A DNA stretch of 36,195 nt from Verrucomicrobiota bacterium (GCA_023457715.1 JAEWKR010000027.1:1-36195), one strand, 5' to 3'; counted from the stretch's first letter, positions 22,774 to 31,471 are shown. Notes: generated by a model not told the origin, from the letters alone. A program made the numbers and translations.

Positions 22774-23219
22774 GCCGGCTGCGCCGGCATTTGAGATTTG
22801 AGATTTGAAATTTGAGATGGCGGAGCCGGCTTTGCCGGCATTTCAGATTTCAAATTTCAGATTTCAGAACGGCAGGCCATGTCACATTCCAGATCTCTCG
22901 CTCAAGACTCCGCCAATCGCCGCCAACCAGCCGCCCGCGGGCGCCCCTCCGTCCATCTCAAATCTCAAATTTCAAATCTCAAATCCATCAGAGCCGGCTG
23001 CGCCGGCATTTCAGATTTCAAATTTCAGATTTCAGATGCTCAGGCGTCGCCAGATTTTAGAACTCACCCTCAAGAGCCGCCAATCACTCCAAACCACCCG
23101 CCCGCGTCGAACGTAGTGAGAGCATCCGTCACGGGAATCGCCGCGGATTAATTCGCGCCGATTCGCGTCATTCGCGGGCCCCCTCCGTCCATCTCAAATT
23201 TCAAATCTCAAATCCATCC
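22774..23219. repeat. Cluster of ATTTGA-word repeats with GC palindrome heads
   Basis: At least four units occupy this spacer. Unit 1 has GCCGGC-TGC-GCCGGC (22774-22788), then GATTTGA-like heptamers to 22818, then GGCGGA. Unit 2 has GCCGGC-TTT-GCCGGC (22824-22838), then ATTTCAGATTT words to about 22867. An inverted unit lies near 22955-22990, another palindrome-headed unit at about 22995-23038, and a last inverted array (about 23190-23218) ends right before the next start codon. A run of GATTCGCG-type words is at 23147-23180. The first palindrome starts directly at the DUF1080 stop. Confidence 0.85.
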
Positions 23220-24491
23220 ATGAGTACCCCCGATCTATCCCGCCGCGACTTTGTTAAACTCTCCGCGATGACCACCACGGCCGCGGTGCTCGCCGGCCTC
23301 GGCACGAGCCGCCTGGTTGGCGCTACTGCGGGCTCCGACCGTCTGCGCGTGGGCGTGATCGGCTGCGGCGGACGTGGCACGGGCGCCGCGCAAAACTGCG
23401 TCGAATCATCCCCGGGCGTTGAGATCGTCGCGCTGGCCGACCTCTTTGACCACCAGGTCCAAAGGGCGAAGGAAAAGCTGAATGTCCCCAACGCCGCCAC
23501 GTTTTCAGGCTTCGATTGCCACACGAAGCTGCTCGCGCATCCGGACATCGATCTGGTGATTCTCGCAGCGCCCCCGGGTTTCCGTCCTTCTCACTTCGAG
23601 GCGGCCATCAACGCAGGCAAACATGTCTTCATGGAGAAACCCGTCGCGGTGGATCCCGTGGGCTGCCGCTCCATCCTCGCGTCCGCGCGCAAGGCGAAGG
23701 AGAAGAAGCTGGCCGTCGTCGCGGGTACCCAGCGCCGCCACCAGCCTTCCTATATCGAGACGATCAAGCGGATCCACGACGGGGCGATCGGCGACCTCGT
23801 GGGCGGACAGTGCTACTGGAACGACCAGGGCATCTGGTTCCGACGGAAGGATGATCCGAAGACACCGTGGATTGCCGACGTGAGCGACGTGGAATGGCAG
23901 TGCTGGAACTGGTACCACTTCGACTGGCTCTGCGGCGATCAGATCGTCGAGCAGCACATTCACAACATCGACGTCCTCAACTGGGCGTTTGGCGGCCCGC
24001 CGGTGAAGTTTTACGGCATGGGTGGACGTCAGAACCGCGGCGATCTCCCGGGCAACATCTGGGATCATTTCGCCGTGGAGATGGAATACGCCAACGGGGC
24101 GCGCGTGACCAGCATGTGCCGGCACACCCCCAAGTCCTCCGCCCGTGTCGGCGAACGGGTGGTTGGCACCAAGGGCGCCAGCAACTGCGACGGGATCATC
24201 CAGGGCGTGTCCGAGTGGAAATACGAGGGTGCCCACCCCAATCCCATGGTCCAGGAGCACACGGACCTGATCCAGAGCATCCGCTCCGGGGAACCCCTCA
24301 ACGAAGGCGAACAGGTCGCACTCAGCACGCTGACCGCCATCGGCGGCCGGATGTCCGCCTACAGCGGCCGCGAGGTCTCCTGGAAGTGGCTGCTCGAAGG
24401 CTCAACGCTCGATATCTTCCCCAAGGACCTGAAGCCCGGTCCCGGGATCTACAACCCGATCCCGGTTCCTGGAACCTGGAACCTCGTGTAA
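23220..24491 (+). CDS. Tat-exported Gfo/Idh/MocA family oxidoreductase
   Basis: The 423-residue protein has a twin-arginine signal (SRRDFVKLSAM, then a hydrophobic stretch to about 36). The N-terminal Rossmann fold reads RLRVGVIGCGGRGTG. The family motif is HVFMEKPVAVD (EKP Lys). The C-terminal substrate domain includes IVEQHIHNIDVLNWAF (the HxxD-type catalytic pair) and HTPKSSARVGERVVGTKG. It likely oxidises a sugar or glycoside with a tightly bound NAD(P) in the periplasm. Together with the upstream DUF1080 protein this fits 3-keto-glycoside formation and cleavage. No ribosome-binding site is visible, because the bases before the ATG are heptamer repeat. A large palindrome begins just after the stop. 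Confidence 0.92.
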   Translation: MSTPDLSRRDFVKLSAMTTTAAVLAGLGTSRLVGATAGSDRLRVGVIGCGGRGTGAAQNCVESSPGVEIVALADLFDHQVQRAKEKLNVPNAATFSGFDCHTKLLAHPDIDLVILAAPPGFRPSHFEAAINAGKHVFMEKPVAVDPVGCRSILASARKAKEKKLAVVAGTQRRHQPSYIETIKRIHDGAIGDLVGGQCYWNDQGIWFRRKDDPKTPWIADVSDVEWQCWNWYHFDWLCGDQIVEQHIHNIDVLNWAFGGPPVKFYGMGGRQNRGDLPGNIWDHFAVEMEYANGARVTSMCRHTPKSSARVGERVVGTKGASNCDGIIQGVSEWKYEGAHPNPMVQEHTDLIQSIRSGEPLNEGEQVALSTLTAIGGRMSAYSGREVSWKWLLEGSTLDIFPKDLKPGPGIYNPIPVPGTWNLV

Positions 24492-24506
24492 GAGCTCTCA
24501 GCGGTC

Positions 24507-24609
24507 AGCGGTCAGCTTGGCTCGTGCTCGTGCTCGTAATCGTGCTCGTGATCCTTCCGACGATCACGAGCAAGAGCACGATCACGAGCACGACACAGAG
24601 CTGACCGCT
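24507..24609. repeat. Large imperfect palindrome of TCGTGCTCG words
   Basis: Two arms of about 49 nt are near reverse complements. The outer ends AGCGGTCAGCT (24507-24517) and AGCTGACCGCT (24599-24609) match exactly; the inner parts are CTCGTGCTCG-type words and their complement. It lies between the stops of the oxidoreductase (24491) and the small membrane gene (24626), where it could act as a two-way terminator. Confidence 0.8.
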
Positions 24610-24625
24610 GATAGCTGATCGCTTG

Positions 24626-24811
24626 CTAGCGCTTCGCGCGATCGATGATGGCGCCGCCGAAGTAGCCGGCGCAGCCGGCCACGCACGTCCACGCGAGCCA
24701 ATGCCGCGTGAACAAGCCTACGACCAGGCCAAGTGCGCCGAGAATAAGCGCGCCCCAGCCGGCAAAGGCCGAGGGATCGCGCGGTGCAGGTGATTTTTCA
24801 GGAGAATTCAT
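24626..24811 (-). CDS. Small two-helix membrane protein
   Basis: From the ATG at 24811 the product is 61 residues: a polar start (MNSPEKSPAPRDPSAF), helix 1 (GALILGALGLVVGLF), a short basic loop with HWL, helix 2 (WTCVAGCAGYFGGAII) and a charged end (DRAKR). No family is recognised. The frame continues upstream, but that part is Arg/Cys-rich and unlike a protein start. No good ribosome-binding site is visible. The clean two-helix layout supports it; function is unknown. Confidence 0.55.
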   Translation of the reverse strand: MNSPEKSPAPRDPSAFAGWGALILGALGLVVGLFTRHWLAWTCVAGCAGYFGGAIIDRAKR

Positions 24812-24962
24812 AAAGGAAAGACGTGGAAGGTTCGCCCGCGCGCAGCCGCAACCGCGGCGCCGCTGGGCAGGGAGAAAGGCCGGGCGTTTTCCGGCACACA
24901 TTGTGAGCGGTGGGAGCGGCATTACGCCGCGGTGAGCGGTGGCACGCAGCCACGAGCCCGCC

Positions 24963-25340
24963 TCACAGCCTCAGCTCAACCGTCGCGATCCACCCCGGAT
25001 GCAACGGCATGACGGCACGCTCCGGATAGACCGGCACCTCGTGCGCCCAACTCCCAAAAATCACGTCTCCCCCAGCAACCGCCGCTGCCGCCGGACCAAG
25101 CTTGCTCGTGCCGGCCTTGGCCGCCGCCCCGATGTCGTGACCACCCGCCTCAGGGCTGATCAGCGCCAACTTCGCCTCGAGCCGATCCGCCCGGAGCGCG
25201 GTCACGTGCGACCCGCCCTCAAACGCCCGCGACACGCCACAGCTCAGCGCCACGGCGATGATCGCCGCCAGCACCCGCCGAAGAAGTGCACCGCTCAGAA
25301 TCACGGGGCGTGAGCGTTTGGATGGCCGTGTCGTCGTCAA
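24963..25340 (-). CDS. Hypothetical exported protein
   Basis: The 125-residue frame has a basic N-terminus, then a signal-like segment (RRVLAAIIAVALSCGVSRAF) and a mature part including LRADRLEAKLALISPEAGG and VMPLHPGWIATVELRL. No family is recognised. It sits beside a dense repeat cluster, and its upstream DNA (25341-25430) contains CACAGAGG words, so the promoter is unclear. It may be a genuine small exported protein or a chance frame; the signal peptide is the main support. Confidence 0.4.
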   Translation of the reverse strand: MTTTRPSKRSRPVILSGALLRRVLAAIIAVALSCGVSRAFEGGSHVTALRADRLEAKLALISPEAGGHDIGAAAKAGTSKLGPAAAAVAGGDVIFGSWAHEVPVYPERAVMPLHPGWIATVELRL

Positions 25341-25430
25341 CGCAGGAAGATACGGATCACCCGCGCCGTCCGCTTTTCTGCAGTGCGAATACCGATTTCG
25401 CCACAGAGGTCACAGAGGCCCAATCAGAGC

Positions 25431-25495
25431 CGAGCCGGAGGCGGGCGCTACGACTGTCTTGGGCGTCACGCAATGAACAGGTTTGTCCAAGGACC
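25431..25495. repeat. Mosaic repeat module B, left copy
   Basis: These 65 bp match the reverse complement of 36131-36195 at about 62 of 65 positions, with no gap. The right copy is cut by the window end, so the module may be longer. Confidence 0.85.
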
Positions 25496-25522
25496 GACCC
25501 TCGTGTCCTCCTTGTCCGCCAG

Positions 25523-25708
25523 GTCGAACATCGAACATCGAACATCGAACGAGTCCGCGGCTATCCGAACGTAGCGAAGAGCGCCAGCGATTCGACGGCT
25601 GACACCGATCTCAAATCTCAAATTTCAGATCTCAAATCCCGGAATGGGCCTCCGTGTCCTCTGTGTCGGAGCTCTGTGCTCTCTGTGGCTACTTCGGAAT
25701 CCAGGTTG
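25523..25708. repeat. Mosaic repeat module A, left copy
   Basis: This 186-bp block is nearly identical to the reverse complement of 35826-36009. It strings together TCGAACA words (25523-25550), a unique-looking stretch with GTAGCGAAGAGCGCC, a GATTTGA-type array (25608-25640) and a block of CTCTGTG words. No protein-coding signal is seen. Confidence 0.9.
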
Positions 25709-25839
25709 AACAGAAGGTAACGAAGGAAACGAAGGCCGCTGAGTGAATTGGAGCAGTTCCTCCAAATCAGATTTCTCAAAAATCGAGCTACAGCGCCGAG
25801 TGATCCCGCAATCCTTCGTTTCCTTCGTTACCTTCTGTT
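25709..25839. mobile_element. MITE-like element with perfect 27-bp inverted ends
   Basis: Positions 25709-25735 (AACAGAAGGTAACGAAGG, then AAACGAAGG) are the exact reverse complement of 25813-25839, enclosing 77 bp that encode nothing evident. It starts exactly where repeat module A ends. No transposase is in the window and no clear target-site duplication is visible, so non-autonomous mobility is an inference. Confidence 0.55.
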
Positions 25840-26070
25840 GAATGGATTGATTTGGTTGCGGCGCAGGCGGCGCGCCACGCCGATCCGGCACCTCGGCCGT
25901 CGAATTGATTCGCGAGGATTCGCGTGCTTCGCCGCGTGCTTCGCCGGCAGTTCTTCCGTGTATTCGCGTGTTCCGTGGGCTCCTTGGTTGCGGCTCGGCT
26001 GCTTTGGACCTTCTCGCCGCTATCCGCGTACCCCTGCTTGCCTCGTTCGACCCTGTGCGTTCGCTGCCCG
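25840..26070. other. Repeat-word spacer before the DUF72 gene
   Basis: It contains degenerate words built on ATTCGCG and TTCGCCGCG (about 25900-25985), similar to those at 23147-23180. The DUF72 frame stays open through here, but the translation is repeat-derived and unlike the family. Confidence 0.5.
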
Positions 26071-26874
26071 ATGCCCATTCACCTCGGGATCGGCAGCTGG
26101 GGCGACGACGCCTACGTGGGCGTGCTCTACCCGCGCGGGCTACCCAAGGCAGATCGGCTCCGCGAATACGCCCGATCTCTCGATCACGTGGAGGTCAACT
26201 CGACGTATTACGCCATTCCGCCCGCGCCCACCTTGCGAGGTTGGCTCAAGCAGACGCCGCCCGGCTTCACGTTCAGTCTGAAGTTGCATCGCGCGGTCGC
26301 ACAAAGCCCCGCGAAAGCAGCCGATGGCGCCCTGCTGAAACGCTTGCTCCTCTCCGCCAAGCCGCTGCTCGCCGCGCAACGGGTGCCGACGTTTTTTCTC
26401 GTCCTCCCGCCGCGGTTCTCGCCCGAGCGCCACGCCCTAACCGAGCTCGATGGCCTCGTCCGCCGGCTGGCACCGCACCCCCTGGCGGTCGAACTGCGCC
26501 ACCGCGCCTGGGTCACGGGCCGGCAGAAAGCCGCCACGCTCGCCTATTTTCGCGAGCGGAAGCTGATCTGGATCGCCGTCGACATGCCGCGCCTGCCGCG
26601 CTCCACGCTCATGCCGCCGGTGGACGAGGTGACGCATCCGACCATCGGATACCTGCGGCTGCACGGTCGCAACCCGCGCTATGAGGAGGCCGGCTCGGCG
26701 GCCGAGGGTCACCACTACCTCTATTCCGCACCCGAACTCCGCGGCCTGGTGACCCGCATCCGCAAACTCGCCGCCAAATGCGAGCACCTTTACGTCATCG
26801 CCAACAACCATGCCGAAGACTTCGCCCCGCGGACCGCGCTGGCGCTGCAGCAGGCTCTAGGCGGCAGGCTCTAG
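26071..26874 (+). CDS. DUF72 family protein
   Basis: The 267-residue TIM-barrel protein has the DUF72 signatures: MPIHLGIGSWGDDAYVG at the start, HVEVNSTYYAIPPAPTLRGW, FTFSLKLHR, FLVLPPRFSP, LAVELRHRAWV, and at the end IGYLRLHGRN and YVIANNHAEDFAP. I chose ATG 26071 because the family begins here and the upstream frame is repeat sequence. The biochemical role of DUF72 is not established. The last residues (GGRL) and stop codon are formed by a TAGGCT-type repeat, so the native C-terminus may have been altered. Confidence 0.9.
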   Translation: MPIHLGIGSWGDDAYVGVLYPRGLPKADRLREYARSLDHVEVNSTYYAIPPAPTLRGWLKQTPPGFTFSLKLHRAVAQSPAKAADGALLKRLLLSAKPLLAAQRVPTFFLVLPPRFSPERHALTELDGLVRRLAPHPLAVELRHRAWVTGRQKAATLAYFRERKLIWIAVDMPRLPRSTLMPPVDEVTHPTIGYLRLHGRNPRYEEAGSAAEGHHYLYSAPELRGLVTRIRKLAAKCEHLYVIANNHAEDFAPRTALALQQALGGRL

Positions 26875-26884
26875 GCAGTAAGCC
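26856..26884. repeat. TAGGCT word repeat at the DUF72 stop
   Basis: GGCTCTAGGCGGCAGGCTCT and the following AGGCAGTAAGCC are degenerate members of the repeat at 17822-17874. The first TAG of the second unit provides the stop codon of the DUF72 gene. Confidence 0.65.
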
Positions 26885-27115
26885 GTGCTGGCGCAGGTCC
26901 CGTCGGCACGCCCCGAAGCCGCTCCCGCGCGCCTCGACGTCAGGCTTCGCCCTTGCGCTGGATTGGCGGAGGAGCAGGTTCACCCGCGTTCGACGGTCGT
27001 CGGGTACGTGCCCGCGTCTTTGTGTCCTGGCGTCCTTCCGGCCACCAAGCCGCCGTCCATTCCGGCCACACCAATCATCGCTTGACTTACGACAAGTTCG
27101 TTTTACTTATACGCC

Positions 27116-29212
27116 ATGGGTCAATCCAAGAAGAAGAGGTCGTGTCCGGCCCTTAACCAACCGATCTCTCCCGCCGACTGCGGCGCCAATCGGTTGGCCA
27201 AGTACGCGTGCCCGGGAACGTGCGAATACAATCCCTTCAGCGCCCGCAACTATGACGCGTTGATGAGCCTCGAGGATATCCTCGATCGCAAGACGCTCGC
27301 CGCCCTCTCCCGCCTTCACCCGGACCCCCACGGGTTTGCCCGCACCCAGCATGAGGCCCGGCGTGCGTATGGACCGGCTGGGGAATTCAGCACCGCGATG
27401 CGGGCCATCTTCGACGAGCGTGACCCTTTCGGTCGTACCGTCGCCGAACGCTGGCTCGCGACGGACGGCGCCAGCCTGAGCAACGACGAGCGCGTTCTGC
27501 TGCGGGCCAAAATGCAGTTTCAGCCCGCCTTGATCGAGGTCCAGCGCGTCGTGGACGAGCACCATCTCGAGGTCATCAACCTGTTCGATCCCGAACGCCG
27601 GACGCTGACGATCCTGGATCGATCGATCGCAGCGACTGTCGGACGCTTCACCTCGATGCTGGTCTGGATGTACCCGCTGTCACACATCTGGCGCGTCGGT
27701 GGCGCCGGGTTCGAGCCGCCGGAGATCCCCGCCATGTCGCCGGCGACCGTCGTTGATGCGTGCATCCGTCACTTGGGGGGCCCCATCGATCCGCAGCCGC
27801 GCGCCACCTGGTTGTGGAGTCACTTCGAGGAGTTGACTGAGGCGTTCCAAGCTGTCGACGCCGAACGGCGCCGCAGGCAGTTCGCGGTCACCGACGCCAC
27901 GGTCGGACAGGCCTCGTACGCGCTCGAAGTCCCGCTCGCTGAGTGCCTGGCGATGCTGGCCAGCCATCCGGACATCGACCCGGAAGACCCGGGCCCCGAG
28001 CTGGCGGCCGAAGGCTTCCAGGCGGTGAGGGTGTGGCTCGCCGCGGCCACGGGAACCGATGATCACCAGGTCCGCCACCTGCTCGGTCGGTTGCTCTTCA
28101 AGGCGGACACCCTGCGCGTCGACGCGATCGGGGGAGCGCGCCTCGACGATTTGAAGGCCAAGGCGGAAGCCCTCCTCGGACCGCGTATTCGATTCACCGC
28201 CGAGCGGCGCGACGATATGGCGGCTCGGTTTCTGCAGCAGATTCCACCCCCCGACGCGGCCCTGGTTCCCCCTGAACTGCTCGAGCAGGTCGGACCCTTG
28301 CAGCTTTCCAGTTCGATCATGCCGCCACCCCAAGTTAAGGCCGGCGAGGACCACATGCTGGACATCCGTCGCGATCTGCTGCGCACGCTCCTGGACGAGA
28401 AGGTCCCGGCCCTCGATCACCACACCCCCAGGGAAGCGGCCAAACACCCCGCGTTGCGCCCAGCCCTGGTGGAGTGGACGAAGGGCTTGATCCGTCTGCA
28501 GGACATGGAGAACCTCCGCACGGGGACGCGGGACGACCTGATGAACCAGGTCGTCCGCGAACTGGACCTGCCTGAACTGGATATCGAACCGCCGCCGCTG
28601 CGAAAGCCCCCGGCCGATGACATGGCTCCCTGGGAGGATGGCCCCGAGGATTTGATCGATGACGAAGGGGACATCCTCGAAGACGCACCCCCGCCTAATC
28701 CGGACTGGAGCGCGCCGTCATTGCCGCCAAAGCCGCTCACCCGGGAGGAAGCGGCCCTGCGGTTGCAAATGGCCATGCACGTCATGCCCACCGCGGCGGC
28801 GGCCATCGACGCCATCGATGACAGCGGCAACCCGCTGCTCGACAGGATGACTGAGATCCTGGAGCGCGACCTCGATGAAGGCGAGTTGGAGTTGGCGCTC
28901 GCGATCGCGGCTCAGCTTTGGTTCGCCCTCGTTCCCCGGGGACAACGGCCGCTGCTGCGCTACGATCACATCGCCGAGGCCTACGAACGTGGTGCCACCT
29001 CCATGAGCAAGATCTCATCCCCCAAGTCGGCGGAGCAGCTGATCATCGAGGGATCCCCGCAGCCGGGTGTGATGATGAATCTGGCTGCCTTGGTGGTAAC
29101 CGCCGGAACCTCAGAGCAGCGCGCCCACCAAGTCCGGCCAGCTGCCGGCATGGCCATAATCTTCGGCCTTAAAGCGCTCCTCGGCGAACTCGACCACGCG
29201 TTGCGGCAGTAA
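27116..29212 (+). CDS. Large protein of unknown function with N-terminal Cys cluster
   Basis: The 698-residue cytoplasmic protein begins MGQSKKKRSCPALNQPISPADC, then GANRLAKYACPGTC and EYNPFSARNY. The four cysteines (about 10, 22, 32, 36) look like a zinc-binding site. The body is helical and Ala/Leu-rich with no catalytic motif I recognise. Residues about 490-545 are a Pro/Asp/Glu-rich linker (LDIEPPPLRKPPADDMAPWE), followed by a helical C-terminal domain. Similar Cys-cluster starts occur in uncharacterised Verrucomicrobiota proteins, as far as I recall. No operon partner is evident: the neighbours are 240 bp upstream and 186 bp downstream, with a strong hairpin in the latter gap. Confidence 0.85.
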   Translation: MGQSKKKRSCPALNQPISPADCGANRLAKYACPGTCEYNPFSARNYDALMSLEDILDRKTLAALSRLHPDPHGFARTQHEARRAYGPAGEFSTAMRAIFDERDPFGRTVAERWLATDGASLSNDERVLLRAKMQFQPALIEVQRVVDEHHLEVINLFDPERRTLTILDRSIAATVGRFTSMLVWMYPLSHIWRVGGAGFEPPEIPAMSPATVVDACIRHLGGPIDPQPRATWLWSHFEELTEAFQAVDAERRRRQFAVTDATVGQASYALEVPLAECLAMLASHPDIDPEDPGPELAAEGFQAVRVWLAAATGTDDHQVRHLLGRLLFKADTLRVDAIGGARLDDLKAKAEALLGPRIRFTAERRDDMAARFLQQIPPPDAALVPPELLEQVGPLQLSSSIMPPPQVKAGEDHMLDIRRDLLRTLLDEKVPALDHHTPREAAKHPALRPALVEWTKGLIRLQDMENLRTGTRDDLMNQVVRELDLPELDIEPPPLRKPPADDMAPWEDGPEDLIDDEGDILEDAPPPNPDWSAPSLPPKPLTREEAALRLQMAMHVMPTAAAAIDAIDDSGNPLLDRMTEILERDLDEGELELALAIAAQLWFALVPRGQRPLLRYDHIAEAYERGATSMSKISSPKSAEQLIIEGSPQPGVMMNLAALVVTAGTSEQRAHQVRPAAGMAIIFGLKALLGELDHALRQ

Positions 29213-29262
29213 GGGACGGGACTAACGCCTGGAGGCCCGCTTCCCCGCTACGCATGGCAGTA

Positions 29263-29315
29263 AACGCGCACGTGCCGCGGGCGGACACCACACCGCCGGC
29301 CCTCACGTGCGCGTT
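29263..29315. terminator. Perfect 12-bp hairpin after the 698-aa gene
   Basis: AACGCGCACGTG (29263-29274) pairs exactly with CACGTGCGCGTT (29304-29315); the 29-nt loop holds further GC-rich complementarity. It lies 50 bp after the stop. It lacks a T-tract, so it may be a terminator-like structure or a palindromic repeat. Confidence 0.5.
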
Positions 29316-29398
29316 CACCTCCCGTCTACGGGCAGCCCGAGGTTTTCTTTGGTCCAAACTCGCGGAACCCGCGCGAGACCGCTGTAGTCACCCTTGCC

Positions 29399-31471
29399 AT
29401 GCTTCGCCCCTGCCTTGTGGCTATCGCGTTGTGCGTCGTTGGCGCCGTCCAGGCGGCGCCTGAACTGCCCGAGGGTTGGGCCGTTCACGGCATGGCGCCC
29501 GATCCGCAGCTGAGCACCTTGTCCGCCGAGGCGTTGATCGACCTCCTCACCTCGGCTCGACCGCATGCGAACCCGCCACCTCGGGTCAACGCGTCTGCTT
29601 TCTGGCCGCTCAGTGGTCAGGTCGACCTGGGCCGCCGATCCTTCCGGTTGGTGGTGGACGCTCCCGCGCTGCTCGAACTCGTGCACCGCGGTCCGACCGT
29701 CCTGCCCACCCTTCTCGAACACGTCACTGATCCACGTGCCACCGAGTTGGTTTATGTGGTCAAACGCGAGTTGAACTTCGCCGACATTTACGACGCGCGT
29801 GACCGCGGAGAGCCGGTGGGTGGCGTCAACACCGGCTGGACGGCCCGGGCGGCGGAAGAGGACACCTACCGCTTTCGCGTCGGCGATCTGTGCTACGCCG
29901 CCGTCGGCCAGATCGTGAACCGCGACTTGCGTCCCCTCCGCAGCAATCATGAGAACGTCTCCGTTTTCAGCGGTACGCCGAACCCCAACCCCGGACACTC
30001 GTTCTCCCACATCCTATCCCCGGTGGCGCGGGCGGAACTCGCGGCGGCGGTGCGGAACGACTGGGCGGGGTGCGACGAAGGCGCGCTCAACGACAGCTTG
30101 CGCACCGACACGCTCACCCGCCGCGAGCGCGAGCCCACCGACGTGGAGGCACTGCTCCGTCTGTTATACTACTTCCCCTCCGTGGGTGTGATCGAGGCCG
30201 AGGCACTCCTGCGACGAACGCTGATTCAGCCTGCGCCCGATGAACTCGATCAGGAAGGACCCTCGTCCATCGAGTTCTCGCGCCAAGCCCAGTTCGTCGA
30301 GGCGTTGGCGCCCTTTTCGTCGCAGCGACTGGACGCCGCGGTGCTGGCCCTGCTGCGAGATGCTTCGGCGGTCGCATCCGCGGAAGTGAAAGAGCGCGGC
30401 CCCCGTTTCTGGCATCCTGCCATCCCGGCCTTGGGCAGCGACCTCGTACTAAAGTGTGCCCAACGGCTCGTGCACCGCGGTCACGACGATGAGTTGCGCC
30501 GCGTCGTACGCGAACGACTCACGGCCATCGAGTCTGCGATCGCCGCGCCCGGAATGGAGGCGCGTATCAGATTCGTGATCCAGCTCCAGGCTCATACGTG
30601 TCGCGAAGTCCTCACCGCCATCGATGCCGAAGCAAAGACGACATCCTCGCTCCGACCGGTAGCTCGGTGGGGCGTCACTCCGCAGGGTGCCGATGCTTCG
30701 CCCACCCCGCCCGCCCGGGGACTCGTTCGTATGGGTCCGCTCGTGGTCAAGCGCTCCGGTCTGCAACTTGCGGTCACCGCAGAGGTGCTCGAACCCACGG
30801 CGGATCGGGTGGTCAGTGGGAAACTCATCCTGACCGACGCGATCGACAGCGTCGGTGTACGCCTCCTGCCAGCGTTGGCATTGCCTTCCGCTCCGGTTCG
30901 CATGCACACCGCCGGCGGAACCCAGAGTCCGTCGGCACTGACGTTCAATGCCGCGCTCAGTGCCGCCGCAAAACGCGCCACGCATCTCCCGACGATGCGA
31001 GGCCGGCTCGAGTTATTGGTCCCCGACGCCGATCGTGACGCCTGTGTCGACGTGCCGGATATGGCAGCTGTTTTTGGCTCCCCCGTGGTTAGCCCGTCTC
31101 TCGTCGACGCCGGCGTTTCCATCTCCGTGCTCGATCCCTCATCGATCGACCAGTGGCAGCAACCGGGCGTCGCCAGTCCTACCCCGCCCGAAGTCGCGGC
31201 CGCCATGCGCCTCAGGCTTGAACCCGGCCAGATCGCTGTCGCGACCGCTAATCCCAAGCGCCGGCTCCAGCAGGTCGTCTTTGTGGACGCGGCAGGTCGC
31301 CCACTCACAACTCGCGCGGTCTCACAATTGGGTGGCAGTGACTGGGAGGTCACGATCTACCGGATTGAGAACCCGGCCGCTGGACGCATCGGTTTACGGA
31401 TCCACCTCAAGACGGAGGCATCGACCTTCGTGTATCCCTTTCACCTGACCGACGTCGCAATCCTGGACTGA
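29399..31471 (+). CDS. Large exported protein of unknown function
   Basis: A 690-residue protein with a signal peptide (MLRPCLVAIALCVVGAVQAA). The first half is helical, with a conserved-looking segment YRFRVGDLCYAAVGQIVNRD that resembles HEAT-like regions of exported verrucomicrobial proteins. Residues after about 440 look beta-rich (LVVKRSGLQLAVTAEVLEP, VVFVDAAGRPLTTRAVSQLG). No catalytic motif is recognised. It stands alone: the nearest genes are 186 bp upstream and 297 bp downstream. The spacer after it contains a CACTTTCA repeat. Confidence 0.8.
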   Translation: MLRPCLVAIALCVVGAVQAAPELPEGWAVHGMAPDPQLSTLSAEALIDLLTSARPHANPPPRVNASAFWPLSGQVDLGRRSFRLVVDAPALLELVHRGPTVLPTLLEHVTDPRATELVYVVKRELNFADIYDARDRGEPVGGVNTGWTARAAEEDTYRFRVGDLCYAAVGQIVNRDLRPLRSNHENVSVFSGTPNPNPGHSFSHILSPVARAELAAAVRNDWAGCDEGALNDSLRTDTLTRREREPTDVEALLRLLYYFPSVGVIEAEALLRRTLIQPAPDELDQEGPSSIEFSRQAQFVEALAPFSSQRLDAAVLALLRDASAVASAEVKERGPRFWHPAIPALGSDLVLKCAQRLVHRGHDDELRRVVRERLTAIESAIAAPGMEARIRFVIQLQAHTCREVLTAIDAEAKTTSSLRPVARWGVTPQGADASPTPPARGLVRMGPLVVKRSGLQLAVTAEVLEPTADRVVSGKLILTDAIDSVGVRLLPALALPSAPVRMHTAGGTQSPSALTFNAALSAAAKRATHLPTMRGRLELLVPDADRDACVDVPDMAAVFGSPVVSPSLVDAGVSISVLDPSSIDQWQQPGVASPTPPEVAAAMRLRLEPGQIAVATANPKRRLQQVVFVDAAGRPLTTRAVSQLGGSDWEVTIYRIENPAAGRIGLRIHLKTEASTFVYPFHLTDVAILD

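Noticed and set aside
22774..23219. CRISPR array
   Set aside because: The repeats are short AT-rich heptamer words in both orientations, without regular spacers, and no cas gene is present.
24540..24604. Leu/Val/Ile-rich peptide as a membrane protein
   Set aside because: The hydrophobic run comes from the TCGTGCTCG palindrome read in one frame, not from a gene.
25523..25708. Coding sequence within repeat module A
   Set aside because: Translations are repeat words that read open on both strands; the same sequence occurs in inverted orientation elsewhere with no conserved frame.
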